A DNA stretch of 64,000 nucleotides, taken from Actinernus sp. WN-2022. Its lineage: Eukaryota > Cnidaria > Anthozoa > Actiniaria > Actinernidae. Shown piece after piece: positions 20,662 through 32,250 of this stretch (position 1 is its first letter; the number at the start of each line of letters is the position of its first letter). The notes beneath the pieces were generated by a model, which worked only from the letters and a program-made list of their open reading frames with translations, searched no databases and had not been told where the DNA came from. The DNA is taken from contig JAOWCC010000936.1 in NCBI GenBank assembly GCA_030867875.1, positions 81,439,032-81,503,031 of the forward strand. The letters run 5' to 3'. A program made the position numbers and the translations under genes.

Positions 20662-20696
20662 CTAAGGGGGAGGGGGGGGGGGGGGGGGGGGGGGGC
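20662..20696. repeat. Poly(G) run
   Basis: An almost pure G tract of about 25-30 bases. The length in the assembly is likely unreliable. Confidence 0.8.
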
Positions 20697-20874
20697 GGTG
20701 GTTTTTGGAAAAACATTCTGGATAAAAAATCTACCCCCATCTCTTGATTTTTTCTTAAATTAAGACCCCCTTTTAAAAAAACGTTTCAAATTTTTGCCCC
20801 CTCCCTTTAAAACTATAATTTAGTCACCAATTCGAAACGGTTCCAAATAATCGCCAAGTTACATTTGTTTCAAA

Positions 20875-21435
20875 ATGGCGGCTAAGCAGGTAGCAAAGAT
20901 AGCAGAGCTTAAGACAGATGAACTAGCACTAGCAGTAAACTTGCAGGACAAAAGGTCGGAGATCAGAAAAGAATCTTTGAAAGGAAAATATATTAGATCT
21001 TCTTTGCAAGTGCTCAATGGACCTGATGTCCTTCATAGGCTGGATTGTATGGTCCAGCAATGAATCAACAAAGGTATCAGAAGGGAAACGTGGCCAGGAG
21101 CTTGTGGACTGTTCAAGAAAGCTTAATGCACGGAAAAGGCTATTTATTATTTAACGAATCCTATAAAATCTACTCGTCTTTTTTCATATTTTTCCCAGAC
21201 AGACACGCTTTCAGGGACAAACTCCTGGACCCTTACTACGGCCTGAATGTTGTTAGTTACACATATTAAGAAGCTTTGTTGTACTCAAAGATGATTATTC
21301 TCCAAAGGAGTTCGCTTTCACAGCTTTCCTTGAACTCCGGAGTATATTCCATACCTTGAATATTGTCATTTTCAACCAGAAGAGGCGTATCCTGGATGCC
21401 AGAGGTTCTACTGCCCTCTCTAACGCGAAAAGCGA
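20875..21435 (+). pseudogene. Unrecognised coding relic in three frames
   Basis: Three plus-strand pieces look coding. The first, 20875-21063, starts with ATG and reads MAAKQVAKIAELKTDELALA. A second frame near 21200-21269 reads DRHAFRDKLLDPYYGLNVVS. A third at about 21285-21435 reads DDYSPKEFAFTAFLELRS. They change frame at about 21060 and 21270. I do not recognise the family. Being inside an inverted-repeat element, it could be a decayed transposase or a captured host exon. Confidence 0.35.
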
Positions 21436-21466
21436 GGTTCTACTGCCCTCTCTAACGCGAAAGGCT
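21403..21466. repeat. 32 bp tandem duplication
   Basis: AGGTTCTACTGCCCTCTCTA and the following GCGAAA occur at 21403 and 21435. Confidence 0.85.
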
Positions 21467-22546
21467 TGAAGCGCCACCATCGAGGAGCGAAGCGACGACA
21501 TTCGCTCCTTCGCGCCTAAAAGAACCCAACCTCTGCATGGTATCCAGAACTGGTATCGCTGATAATTATTACCGCTGGCCGTTTATTGCCATGCTCATGT
21601 CCAGTACTCCTCCGGTTAAATCGTTGTTACTCGATCGGAGTTCCTGTGGGACGTTCTTCGTCCTTCTTTTCTAAAATCTTCTCTATAAAATGTTACCCCC
21701 TCTATTTCTTTAAAATTTTAAAATTTACCCTCATAAATTTTTCAAGTTCAAAAAACTTACCTCCCCCATAAAACCACCAGCACCCCCTGCGACGTTGGTA
21801 ATGGACTCTTGTCCCTAAACATGTACATTTTATCGCGTCGCGTCCGCGGGGTTCTTGATAATCGATTATTTGTTCACACTCGCAGTGGTAAAGACTGTCG
21901 CTACTCTCTTCAAGGAACTGTTCTTTCCCGTAAAATAGTCTTTTCTCCCTGTCTGCAACCGAACGGCAAATCGAGCAAAGATAACTCCAATACTTGACGA
22001 TTTGTTGCTTGAAAAAGGTTTTCACAACTTGAGAAGCAAATGGCTGCAGATAAGTAGGGCCTTAATTTTGACATAATCGCAAATAATTTCTTAAGGCAAG
22101 CGCTTTGTTTTCTTGATCCAACTCTTTGCTAGCCGCCATGGCAGTTATTTGCATAAATTAAAATTTTGATCTAATTTGACATCACTGACGGTATTATCGT
22201 CGAATGCGAACCAGAGGAGACGGCTGAAGTAGCATACATGCGGCGGCGGCAACGCTCATTGTTCAATTGACTCCGCCCCTCTCTGTGAAAACTTTGGATG
22301 TCAGATCTTAGTGTGACATGCAGCTGTCATTATCGATCACGTGACGGCCCCGACCAAATGGGCGTTTTGTAATTCATGCTATCGATATAAATTTACCAAA
22401 GTTCACCGTCTCTGGCCTTCCGCGACCGAGGGTACATCTTCTAACATCGAATACAAAGTAGGTATCGACCTTTCATTCATTTAAAACTCGTCGTAATTAA
22501 AATTTAGGAATGACACCTAGAGCATCTAGCCTCCGATGCAGACGTC

Positions 22547-23110
22547 TTGTGTGGTTCGTTTCCCTCCCTCCCACACCAACGTCTGCGAACTCAAGCCGGG
22601 TTTTTTGTTCAGCCAATCAGAGAGGAGCTCCTATTTTCCGGGAGCTCATTAAAATGCACAGAACTTCGATATGAATAGAATTCCCTGCAAACCTTCACAT
22701 GCAGTCTCTGAATTGAGTATTCTTGCCACCAAAGCAAGTTTTTTTTATGGCGACAGGAAAGACGTGAAGATCTTTCTTTTGGAGATATTCGAAATCCATT
22801 GTCAAAAGTCCAGATTTGATGCACTGAAATATCGTGTTTTTTTCACCACTTGGCAACGAGTCCTTGGCAACCTAGGCGACTGAGAGGAGACTGGCACGTG
22901 CTGCACGTGCAGAATGGAAGTAAAACAAATCAGCCAATCAAGTGTTTGTGTTCCCACGGTCTACGAAGTAATTAATTAATGTTTGGGCTAAGGAGAAAAC
23001 TTAACAAGCAATTTGATTGGGCAAAATAAACAATCCGTAAGTCACGGAACACAAAATGTGGCTCGAGTTCGCAGACGTTGGTGTGGGAGGGAGGGAAACG
23101 AACCACACAA
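22547..23110. mobile_element. 564 bp element nested in the left end of the foldback element
   Basis: It begins TTGTGTGGTTCGTTTCCCTC and ends with the inverse. The perfect inverted arm is about 50 bp (22541-22592 against 23065-23113). It splits the foldback end between GACGTC and TATGGAAAGCC; GACGTC on the left and GACGAC on the right may be the target duplication. The uninterrupted end at 25095-25128 shows the original sequence. Interior: an inverted GAGCTCC...GGGAGCTC hairpin near 22626, and no recognised gene. Confidence 0.8.
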
Positions 23111-23484
23111 GACGACTATGGAAAGCCATTTGGTGCAAAATTCAAGGTGCTCAACTTCTACCACATTCAACAAATTTCGTTCAAGCTCAAGTATTTTTTC
23201 CACTCAGATTCAGCAACACTGTTTCAAGATCAAGGCTATCACAGCATCACATTCAACATCCAAAACTCATTCAAGGTCAAGCTAGTATGTTCGGCTCACA
23301 TTCAATAAATTATTTTCACGCTCACAGAAAAATACGTTCAAGGTCAAACAAAAAAAATGTTGCACATGTTCTAGGCAGGAAAACACGATCAACAAACTCA
23401 AAAATACTGTCAACAAACCGCGGGACGTTGTCAACAAAAACACGCTCGTTTCCAGGCTTTCTCCTCATTGCCTCAATCTGGTGT
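23111..23484 (+). repeat. Left long inverted arm of the foldback element
   Basis: 374 bp that reappear inverted at 24740-25114. Internally it is made of degenerate short repeats: TTCAAGG, TTCAAGCTCAAG, TTCAAGATCAAGG, CATTCAACA, and further in, three GTCAACAAA-type words. Open frames in it are a by-product of TGA-poor repeat units and appear mirrored in the other arm. Confidence 0.9.
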
Positions 23485-24242
23485 GCACCGAAATCAATAT
23501 GGCGCCTGAATCGAACCATGATGGTGATCAGTCAACAAACGTTTGGAGGATTTTGAGTCAATCATTGAAGTATTAAACGATTATGAAAGGTATTTTCATA
23601 CATCTGATTTATCTGCTCGAGAGAATGTTGTTATCAGACTTGAATCTGTTGTTGCTCCCCTTCAGCAAGTCTTATCCTCTGCAAGAAATCTCCAATGCTC
23701 TGAATTTCTAGAATAACTGTTACGAAATATCCGACTATTGCTCTTGGACTGGAAGTCCAAGACTACGCAGTCCTCTTCTCAGTGTACACAAGTGGCTATT
23801 TAAAGTTTGACATTAGTGAAGACACCTTAGTGCAGTTGAGGTCATTTGGATTCACGTGGACCCATATTTCCGAGATGCTATTAGTTTCAAGGTGGACAAT
23901 TAGATGAAATAAAATTTGTTTCTCTGATAAGAGGGAACTTCTTTTGGGAAACTGTTTTCAACTCTGATCTTATGGCCGATTCATCCGCGCCATTTTCCAA
24001 ATCGAATTCTCCCTTTAGCAGAACCATGTCATATTTGAGTACATATTCATGATCTTCGCTGATTTCTTCATCCTCAAGGAAGTTATCTAAGTCTTTGGAA
24101 TGATCTGCTTGCTGGTTTTCACAGATTTCTTGGGCAAGGGAACTTTTCTTTTTCCAATGCTCAAAGTATTTTCATCCAATATGTTACACTGGTATCTGAA
24201 ATACATACTTACAATACCAGGTATGCAAAAAATAAAAATCCG

Positions 24243-24390
24243 TATCGACCCAATGTAAGAACTAACTATGGCTTATCTATACATTTAAATTTTCTTTATC
24301 TAAAATTTGGCAAACTATCCCTACTGAACTCAAAACTGAGTTTAAATCTCTTTCAGTTCAAAACAAAATTCAACCTGTACCTTATCCAGA
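24243..24390 (+). pseudogene. C-terminal relic of a LINE reverse transcriptase
   Basis: Reads RTNYG and, after a frame break, KIWQTIPTELKTEFKSLS, the C-terminal pattern (RxNYG ... KxWNxxPxELK) of L2-type LINE proteins. It sits in the spacer of the foldback element, so that element has itself been a target, or has captured LINE sequence. Confidence 0.55.
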
Positions 24391-24739
24391 CCCAACTATA
24401 ATGTCGTATTCTAATAATTTAATATAATACAGTAATTGTTTCAACATGTAGCATATTTTACATTATATACTACATATAATTCTGACCTAGTCTTAGGACT
24501 ATATTACATGTACATGTATTAAAACCCGACCTAATCTGGAGTTGTCGCGATGCAAACGAAGCCAACGAACAGATTAAATCTCTTGTTCGGCCAACCAATG
24601 CCTGTGAAGAGTTTCGAGCGGATCCAGAGTTCAACTCTTCGCGGATGCATCTTCGAATACTGTCATCCGGCTAAAGAAGCTTCATTCGGATGGCACTCGA
24701 TCCACCTTCGGCCTCCATTTTGACAAAACCGCGTGCTCA

Positions 24740-25114
24740 ACACCAGATCGAGGCAATGAGGAGAAAGCCTGGAAACGAGCGTGTTTTTGTTGACAACGTC
24801 CCGCGGTTTGTTGACAGTATTTTTGAGTTTGTTGATCGTGTTTTCCTGCCTAGAACATGTGCAACATTTTTTTTGTTTGACCTTGAACGTATTTTTCTGT
24901 GAGCGTGAAAATAATTTATTGAATGTGAGCCGAACATACTAGCTTGACCTTGAATGAGTTTTGGATGTTGAATGTGATACTGTGATAGCCTTGATCTTGA
25001 AAACAGTGTTGCTGAATCTGAGTGGAAAAAATACTTGAGCTTGAACGAAATTTGTTGAATGTGGTAGAAGTTGAGCACCTTGAATTTTGCACCAAATGGC
25101 TTTCCATAGACGTC
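24740..25114 (-). repeat. Right long inverted arm of the foldback element
   Basis: Reverse complement of 23111-23484, with scattered single-base differences. Its outer end continues without interruption into GACGTCTGCATCGGAGGCTA, showing the intact terminus that is split on the left. Confidence 0.9.
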
Positions 25115-25137
25115 TGCATCGGAGGCTATAGAGCATC

Positions 25138-26785
25138 AGGGTACCGTGTAGTTCAGAAGTGGAACAGTCGAATTAATCGTCCATTCTTCTGGTGTCGAGA
25201 TATCAAATGGTTCAAGAGTGCCTACCATCTTGTGAAGTGAGTTTCTTGCATCGATGCTGCCAGGTAAAGTTACAAGTAGTATAAAGAGATTTAACTTTCA
25301 GCAACGACAACGGCGGCGCGACGTACGAAATGTGTGCTGCATTTTCACATGCAGTTATAAAAAAATGATTTAAACTTAAAAGAGTCGTCACAACTCGTCC
25401 TCGTTGCTTGGTTTATTGATTGACTTGCGTTATCATCGGCAAGTATCATGTGACTACAAACTTTATAATTTCAGTTTATAATTAATGTTTTTCATAAATA
25501 TGCTTTTTACTGAGCCCAACCCTTTGAATATAATTGCGAAGTGTTCGTTTTACTCACACTCTTATTGCTTATATTACTTATTTTAAAGATTTTAACATCT
25601 TGCTTTATATCAAGAATGACCAGAATGTTCAGAGTCTTGAATATCACTAAAATGCGTAATTTGAGACGTAGTGCTTCAGCATGATTTTTCGTTTGTGTCG
25701 ATTTATCTGATCTTTTACCAGCAAAACATTCGGCTATTTAAGTTTAGGTCACACTTTATCTTAACATTTGTGGCATTTTTACTTCATTAAAACAGACTTG
25801 TAGTTTCGTGCGCTATACTAGTTCATGTTTATCGAGGGCGGATGTGGGTTGACGTAAGTCAGTGAAGCCTATGACTAGTTTGAGGTGAATAACTTTTGAT
25901 AAGCTAAGGTTTACTCACATTTGGACTCGGTTATTCTGGATTTGCTGTCATTCAGACGACAATACCAGAGATGAACAGATCCTTGATTAGGAATCTGATG
26001 TAACCACCAAAATATTCGCCTCCATTCGAAAACGAAAACAACATGTAGGGTATCTTGCTTAGTAATTAGGGGAATCCCCTTCACCCTCAGCAAATGAGAT
26101 TTCAAGTTGTAACGTGACCTCTCGAAACCACGAACCGTAGGCCGGTATTGACAATTCAGCTGGGGCTTTCTATACGCGAAGTTGTTATCTACGTATTTGC
26201 ATTGGTAATTTCAAATTTGCCGATAAATATATTTTCTCTAGATAGGCCAAAATTTAGAGTAAAATAATACATTTCCAGTACGATTGAAGTACCAGATATT
26301 TCAGTCGGTCATATAAATTAAAACGCATCACAGTGATCACAGAGCATGCCAAAGGAAAGCTTTGACAAGTGACATAGCTATACCGTAGAGAAGCAGCACT
26401 GAAAGCGTTTCATCTGCTACACTTTTAGATTGTGTCCAAGGCAACTCACATGTTCTATTTAGCATCATGATCGATCCGTGATAATCTGACAAACATGGAT
26501 ACAGTTAAACGTAACGTAATCATAGTGTATCCTTCACATATACCGATTTGCATCATGGGTACTGTTAACACTAGCCTCCTCCGCAGACATAAAGAAAACC
26601 CAGAAGGAAAAAAACGAATAAAAGATTTGGGCTTCCTTTGGTTGAAAGTAGACCGTACTTAATCATGGAGACCTGGTAACTACTTCCTCACACATTAACT
26701 TGTAACACTAAAAACCTTATGGATTCACCTCCACAGACGGACACCTCTCTAAGACGGACACCACTCTGAAACGGACTTGTATGAC
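25138..26785. other. Non-coding stretch
   Basis: No gene, clear repeat or RNA is recognised. Short open frames carry no domain. AT-rich. Confidence 0.5.
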
Positions 26786-26788
26786 TTG

Positions 26789-26902
26789 TAGGTTGGCCGG
26801 ATAGAGTACTGATTTATTATTGGGTTAAATGATCTGGCTTGGTGGCCTGCAGTAGGTTGGCCGGATACAGTATTTATTATTGGGTTAAATGATCTGGCTT
26901 GG
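26789..26902. repeat. Tandem duplication of about 61 bp
   Basis: TAGGTTGGCCGGATA followed by TTTATTATTGGGTTAAATGATCTGGCTTGGT occurs at about 26791 and 26852. Confidence 0.75.
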
Positions 26903-27230
26903 TCCTAAGGCCTGCGCAAACGCAACACCGTTGCTGATAATGTTTCTTGGGTGAGCAAACGAGCGGGAGGCAAGAAAATTGTTTTCTGGGATCAAGTCAA
27001 CGTTGTTTCGGCGGGCAAACGGAGAAATATTTGTTGCGGAAGCAAAATTTACTTCTCGGGAGGTTTCGAGCGTGCAAACGAGAAAACATTTCGGAAAACA
27101 CTGAAGTTCACAGATATTTACGCAACAGTGTTTCCTCTCGGAAAATTTAGTAGACAATAAATCTGCATTGTCATGTCGTACTAAATTTCCCGGCGCAAAA
27201 AATAGACGACATTGCAGGTTGGACATGAGA
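26903..27230 (-). repeat. Probable dispersed repeat with GTTTGC motifs
   Basis: The minus strand contains three GTTTGC[CA]CGC-type words at about 60-70 bp spacing and starts with GTTTGCGCAGGCC. A 113-residue frame is open across it, as expected for a repeat of this type, but no domain is recognised. Confidence 0.35.
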
Positions 27231-27354
27231 GGGTCAAAACGTCAACTCTTGCTGGGCGAAAAATTTAACCCAAATGTCTTCATCATAACCCTCAACGTAA
27301 TCCATGTGGGATCACCTATTTCAAACGAATATTAATACAACTCTGCTTGAACAA

Positions 27355-27520
27355 ACTAAAAATATATCGGGGAACAAGGGAACATGAATAGAGGTTTTAG
27401 GGAACAAGGCAACAATTTCCATTTTTCTAAGTGGAAAAATTGACTGTTTCCCTGGAAAAAAAATTGGGAACAAGGGAACAAAAAGTAATTTTCGTTGGGA
27501 ACAAGGGAACCCTGGGAGAT
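27355..27520. repeat. GGGAACAAGGGAAC-rich block
   Basis: The word GGGAACAAGG(G/C)AAC occurs four times (near 27370, 27402, 27465 and 27497) with variable spacers. Low-complexity, no gene. Confidence 0.55.
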
Positions 27521-27647
27521 CCTCAGTCGTTTAGTAAAATACAAGTACCTCCTACAAAGTGTCGCTGATCGGCTTATTGTTCTGTGACGTCAGTCAGCCA
27601 ACATGTACTTGTAAAAGATTTTCTTCCTCGGCGATCACATTACAAAC

Positions 27648-27661
27648 TTATTCTTGGGTTG

Positions 27662-27692
<31 letters not shown>

Positions 27693-27781
27693 ACATTAAC
27701 AAAAGATTCCTCAATAGTGTCTTTTGTTCCGTCCTCCAACATCATTTGAATCTCCAGGGATTGATTGCGACCCAAGAATAC
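27648..27781. repeat. 134 bp imperfect palindrome
   Basis: The ends ATTCTTGGGT and ACCCAAGAAT are inverted, as are the inner ATGTTGGAGGA and TCCTCCAACAT. Two TGACGTCA sites are near its left side (27588 and 27666). Hairpin MITE type. Confidence 0.6.
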
Positions 27782-28129
27782 CATTAGAAATCTGTTCAAT
27801 TCCCCTAAGGCTCGGGAGAGTTCGTAAAAGTCCTTCCGCCGCTTCCACAAATTGTCCCGAGGCTTGCGGCAAAATTTAATCACTAATTTCCCTCTTGTCA
27901 TGGTATAACTTATAATTATATACCCACGTCACTTCCCATTTCCACTCCTTTCCGGTATTGCCGACATTCTCCACATTGTTTTATCATTTGTCGGCAAAAC
28001 AATCATGAAAATATCTAGTACTCGAAGAAGGCTGGTTTGGCCAGCCGAAATATTGTATCAGATTTACCGTAGTCCTTGGACTTCTGATCTATGTTTGTTA
28101 CCGTTTGGCTGAGTGCATTCCTTCTCCCA

Positions 28130-28449
28130 CCCTTCAAAAAGAATTGGTTAGGCACCAGTCCCAAACGTTCAAACACATTGCCAGGTTTGCCTCCTAAACG
28201 AACGAGGGAGCTCCGCGAGCGTAGCCACGAATTTGCTCTCCCTCTAGTACGAACTGATCGTTTTAAGAGGATATTTGTAAATAGATGCCTCTTTAATTAG
28301 TTTTATATAATTATATAGTAGTATCTTTTATTGTATTATAAATATTTATTATTATTTATCAGAATTGAATTGTAAGTAGATTCCTCAATTTCTCATTTGT
28401 AAACTTAAACGTATGCTTTAAGTATTGTTAATAAAGTCTATTATTATTA
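28130..28449 (+). pseudogene. LINE 3' fragment: reverse transcriptase C-terminus and tail
   Basis: The frame ending at 28300 reads GLPPKRTRELRERSHEFA, then RTDRFKRIFVNRCLFN and a stop, the C-terminal pattern of a CR1/L2-type LINE protein. An AT-rich 3' region and a short (ATT)n tail at 28440-28449 follow. Everything 5' of this is missing. Confidence 0.6.
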
Positions 28450-29640
28450 TGGCGGCTAGGGCAAGAGAAAGATGTAAGAAGAACTGAAGTCAGCTACCAA
28501 GGTACAATCAAAAGAAGGAACGTAGAAGAAGGACTTGGCTAGAGCAGAGGTGTTCCTATACATTTGTCAAGTGCAATGTAAAGAAACATCACCTTATCTA
28601 TTGAGGATAACACGTTTACCGATGCAAATCGGTAATCTTCCACGTGTCCCTCTGTTGACTTAGTTCTACAGTTTTACTTCCTTGTCCGAGATCGAAGACA
28701 CATGAACCGTTTGGATGGTTGTGGAAGTGTATATCAGTGACTGATATACATGACTATCAACTTATCACAAATGAGACAACAATACGTATCAACCGGAATG
28801 ATAAGAAAATCCGTTACAATCGTCAAGTACACGCCTAGTTATAAAGACGTTCTATAGTTGTATTCATTGGTTTCGAGCTTGTGAGTTGAAATGACAGCCA
28901 TTTTAAAGTAAAGCCGGCATGAATTTGATTATTTTTTATTAGCCTGGGCTACGGCTCGTATTGTGCATATTCAGTTAGAAGATACCTGTTTATAATAGCA
29001 TTCAAAGAACTTAATAACACTATTTTCAAACGGTGACTGAGTGTTGTTACATTTAATATGTAAGTGCTACGAACTTTACCTTACTGATTAAACTGACTAA
29101 TCAGACGGCGAATTCCGCTCAAGTGATCAGGAGTGTAGAATGAGATACTACCATGCAGAAAGAGAAACTGAGTGGAAAGGGTTTGATGTATAAGTTTGAA
29201 GCATTAACACACATTAGAAAAAATAAAGAATATCGTAAAATAGGTCCACGTGGCCCATTCACATTATCGGAATGCACGTCACGAGTAATGTACTTTAGTA
29301 AAACACACTACAGTCGGCACTATTTATAGTCACATAGTTGAGTTATTACTATATTACGGCTTATTGTTAACTCAGTCAACACTCACCAGTCTTTATTTCT
29401 TGGTTTTAGACGAGGCATGCATGGGTTTCTTGGGTAGAGCAAGATGTATTTAGCTGATTCAGTGTGTATTTGAACAACTTAATTAATGCCATGTGCTCCC
29501 AAACTGAATAGACGCTCATGTGGCGTCCATGCATGCAAACTCGACACAGCGACGAGGTTGGAAGTGCAAAAGCTATTGTTTGTAGCCGTATCAGCACGAG
29601 AATCGATCCAGGCCATTTGGTTGCTCGGTATGAAATACTG
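28450..29640. other. Non-coding stretch
   Basis: No gene is seen. A perfect 10 bp arm palindrome (GTATATCAGT g ACTGATATAC) lies at 28728-28748. Confidence 0.5.
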
Positions 29641-29663
29641 AACTATTTCAAACGTTGTCGAGC

Positions 29664-29737
29664 GTACGGGGGATTGAATTCAGCCAGGGTACCTACAGGA
29701 TAGTCAGCCGTGTTAACTGCTCGACCACGCCGCTTCC
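29664..29737 (-). repeat. tRNA-like SINE head (Leu/Ser-like)
   Basis: The minus strand reads GGCGTGGTCGAGCAGTTAAC, an A-box-like D-arm, then GAATTCAATCCCCC, a B-box-like T-arm, at tRNA spacing. The acceptor ends do not pair convincingly, so this is scored as a tRNA-derived repeat, not a working tRNA gene. Confidence 0.4.
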
Positions 29738-29739
29738 TA

Positions 29740-31340
29740 TGAACAGTGATGAAATCGGAACCACATGGAGAAGTTGGTTAGCTACAAAATGAACTCTTGT
29801 ATAATCCCACTACTATACCACAATCAAGTCAATAATATAATAATAACTAGTATACCTAACAGGTAGTGAATGCTGCTCCGCTATGTTAAGGAAGTGTATT
29901 AGAAGAGAACCTACAGTAGCACTTTGGCAGGAAAAATAGATTACTGGGTGATAAGAATGCCAAGGTGTTAGATGAATATATTTTGTATTTTTGGGGCTAT
30001 CGTGCGACTGAATCCTGTTTGACGGAGATGTGGTGTGTAACTCAAAAGTTGTCGCGATTTATTTTCATTTTGTCCCAACATACATATCAACGATCTCCCG
30101 GTAAATTCCCTCAGCCTACCAATTCCCGACATTTTCTTAAGATTCCCGGCACAACAAACTGCTGTTCTCCCCGGTGAAGTTTAAACACCGGAAATCAACT
30201 GTAATTGAGAGTGTAATTGTAAATGCTAATTGTATTTTGAACCGGCTGCTTGACGGCAGTTTATCGAAGCCAATAAAAGAAAATGATTCATTTGCTGCTC
30301 ACCATCTTGATAACAGGAGAGATCTTGCTCTTTGGAAACTGATAGTTCACACAGAGTTAGAAAGAGTTCGTTCGCCTACACGTCTACACTTCAACAATTT
30401 CATGATTACACAAGGATTGCATACACAGAAATGATTAAAGAACGGTTGAAGAACGTAGTTAGCTCAAACAATGCAGATTCCACCTCGTGTAATGTCACGT
30501 GACGATCAGATCCGTGCAAAGCAGTGTGGTAAAAAAAGACAATAGAAGTGATGCATTGTAGTAAAAAAATTTGTCGAGATTTGGACCCGCTTACAGATTA
30601 AAACTGCTGCCTTGCTCGCTCGCTTCAGGCTCGCTCGCTGCGGCAGCAATAACATTAATAATGCTTATTGACCAATATCGCACGCAGTAAATACTGAATT
30701 ATACAGGTTCACATTCATTGCGGGCTACAAAAGGAGCCCGCAAACCTAATCTCAGCACTGGCTAGCGGCATATGAAACCCAAGCTCAGTTTGTGTTTTAA
30801 ATTATAAGGGTTTGTATGAGATTTTTAACGAGTATTTGGTTGTATCCGTTAATACGCCAGAAATACTGAAATAAAATCAATGAAAACTTACCTGAAGTCT
30901 TTATCTGTTCTTCATTGTGCTCTGTGTGCAAAAGCGAGGACGGTCGCAGCCGTCATTCCTCGATCCCAATCTCCTGAACATCACGCTCGAATTTTCATCC
31001 AAAATCAATGCCGACCGCAACTAAACCTCAAATAATAGCACAACAGTATCTATTCCAAGAGCCTCGTGCCATTTAATTGAAGTAATCCCCATTTCTCGAG
31101 CCTAAATCGAACACAATTTCAAACAATCTCATCCGTTGACAACGGCTAGTCAACCAAAGTTCACGGGCTCAGAACTTCTACCTATATACCCTCTATTTGG
31201 CAAGTGATCTTCAAGTGAATTGGCACTATGGTAAAGTGGTTTAGAGCGCGCCCTTTTGAATCCAATAACCGAACACCAGCCACTCAATATTATTTTTTTA
31301 AATTTTCCTTTCTCAGTTTTATTTACTTTTCCTCGGCCCA
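29740..31340. other. Non-coding stretch
   Basis: No recognised gene. A low-complexity GCTCGCTCGCT block lies near 30612-30650. A frame at 30174-30434 is open for 86 codons without a recognisable domain. Confidence 0.45.
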
Positions 31341-31359
31341 CTGTGGTCACAAAAACCGA

Positions 31360-31456
31360 CCCACTCTGCTCACAAACTCAAAGCGGCCTACTCTGCTCAC
31401 AAACTCAAAGCGGCCTACTCTGCTCACAAACTCAAAGCGGCCTACTCTGCTCACAA
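31360..31456. repeat. 27 bp minisatellite, 3.6 units
   Basis: Units of CCTACTCTGCTCACAAACTC plus AAAGCGG at 31360, 31387, 31414 and a partial at 31441. The period is a multiple of three, so the surrounding plus frame repeats RPTLLTNSK. A more diverged unit precedes it near 31337. Confidence 0.9.
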
Positions 31457-31698
31457 TTATAATTAAGTTAACTGAACTGGAACTATCACGGTCACTAAAC
31501 CAAACTGGAAAGAATTATATAGATGCTTTCAACCCGATGTGCTCTCGAGTGGATAATTCTCACTATTTTAAATTACTATAAATTCAACCAGACTGCCCCT
31601 TGGTCTCTTAGTTAATGATATTTCAAGACGAGAACATCATGGGAACTATTAAGCAGTTACGATCAATATTATGTACCGGTACAACAATGTATAGAATG

Positions 31699-32250
31699 TT
31701 AATCTTGCCATATACACGTACCTTGCCATTATATAACTCGTTCCTATGCTTCGCATATCCACGGTTAAAGATGAGATATTCTGATAACATACCTTTATCA
31801 CAAGACGCTCCGTGGAGCATTGTTATTGGATACGGTACTGGAACTTCCGCTTTTGGTTCAAGCGGTGCTGACGTGAATGCCACATAAGCGAACTTTAACA
31901 TTCCAGAAGAAAATCACGCAGACACTACTATGGGCAGTAAGAAAACAAGTGGCCAGTCAGCAGAATACACAGCATCGGGCCAGTTTCATGGCGGATGGGC
32001 TAGCCAATCAAAATAGCTAGGGAAAGTGTAGCGACCGAGCGGGGTCCTACCGTGGCTTTCTAGACTTCCACTTTTATACAACGAAGGGCATTATGGGATA
32101 TATATTGTAAAGTTAATATTCTTGCGTTATATTCTGTACTTGTCACGACTCGTCAACTGGAACAAGTCGAAAAGATTGTGATCCTCTCAGACTACGTTTA
32201 CACTAGAAAAAAAAAAGGATCCGGATTCACTCGTAAGAATAGAGAACAAT
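31699..32250 (+). repeat. Mosaic duplication segment 1
   Basis: Matches 38269-38813 in the same order (CGTACCT, TATATAACTCGTTCCT, CACGGTTAAAGATGAGATAT, TACGGTACTGGAACTTCCGC, AGCGACCGAGCGGGGTCCTA, CAACTGGAACAAGTCG), with indels. At 38 kb it is joined directly to a segment whose other copy is at 34760-35010. Confidence 0.85.

Larger units (their letters stand above)
20331..22222. mobile_element. 1.9 kb inverted-repeat DNA transposon with decayed coding content
   Basis: The left end (CCTCTGGTTCG, then CATTCGACGATAATGCCGTC and GTGACGTCA) is matched in reverse complement at 22184-22222, the left arm having an extra 21 bp inside. It adjoins the composite element to its left. The interior has a broken plus-strand coding relic at 20875-21435 and a minus-strand Cys-containing open stretch at 21702-22025; neither is recognised. 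Confidence 0.65.
22527..25128. mobile_element. Foldback (long-arm) MULE-like element with 9 bp target duplication
   Basis: The ends read TAGCCTCCGATGCAGACGTC (22527-22546) and its inverse (25109-25128). Directly outside both ends is the same 9 bp, TAGAGCATC (22518-22526 and 25129-25137). A 9 bp duplication is the hallmark of Mutator-like elements. The arms extend inward for about 375 bp (23111-23484 and 24740-25114) and are nearly identical. They are full of degenerate TTCAAGNTCAAG and GTCAACAAA repeats. The left arm is interrupted by a second element at 22547-23110. No transposase is seen in the 1.25 kb between the arms. Confidence 0.9.

Noticed and set aside
23056..23556. Overlapping open frames of 76-166 residues, mirrored at 24690-25136
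   Set aside because: They lie in the long inverted arms of the foldback element and come from stop-poor short repeats. The same peptides appear from the other arm.
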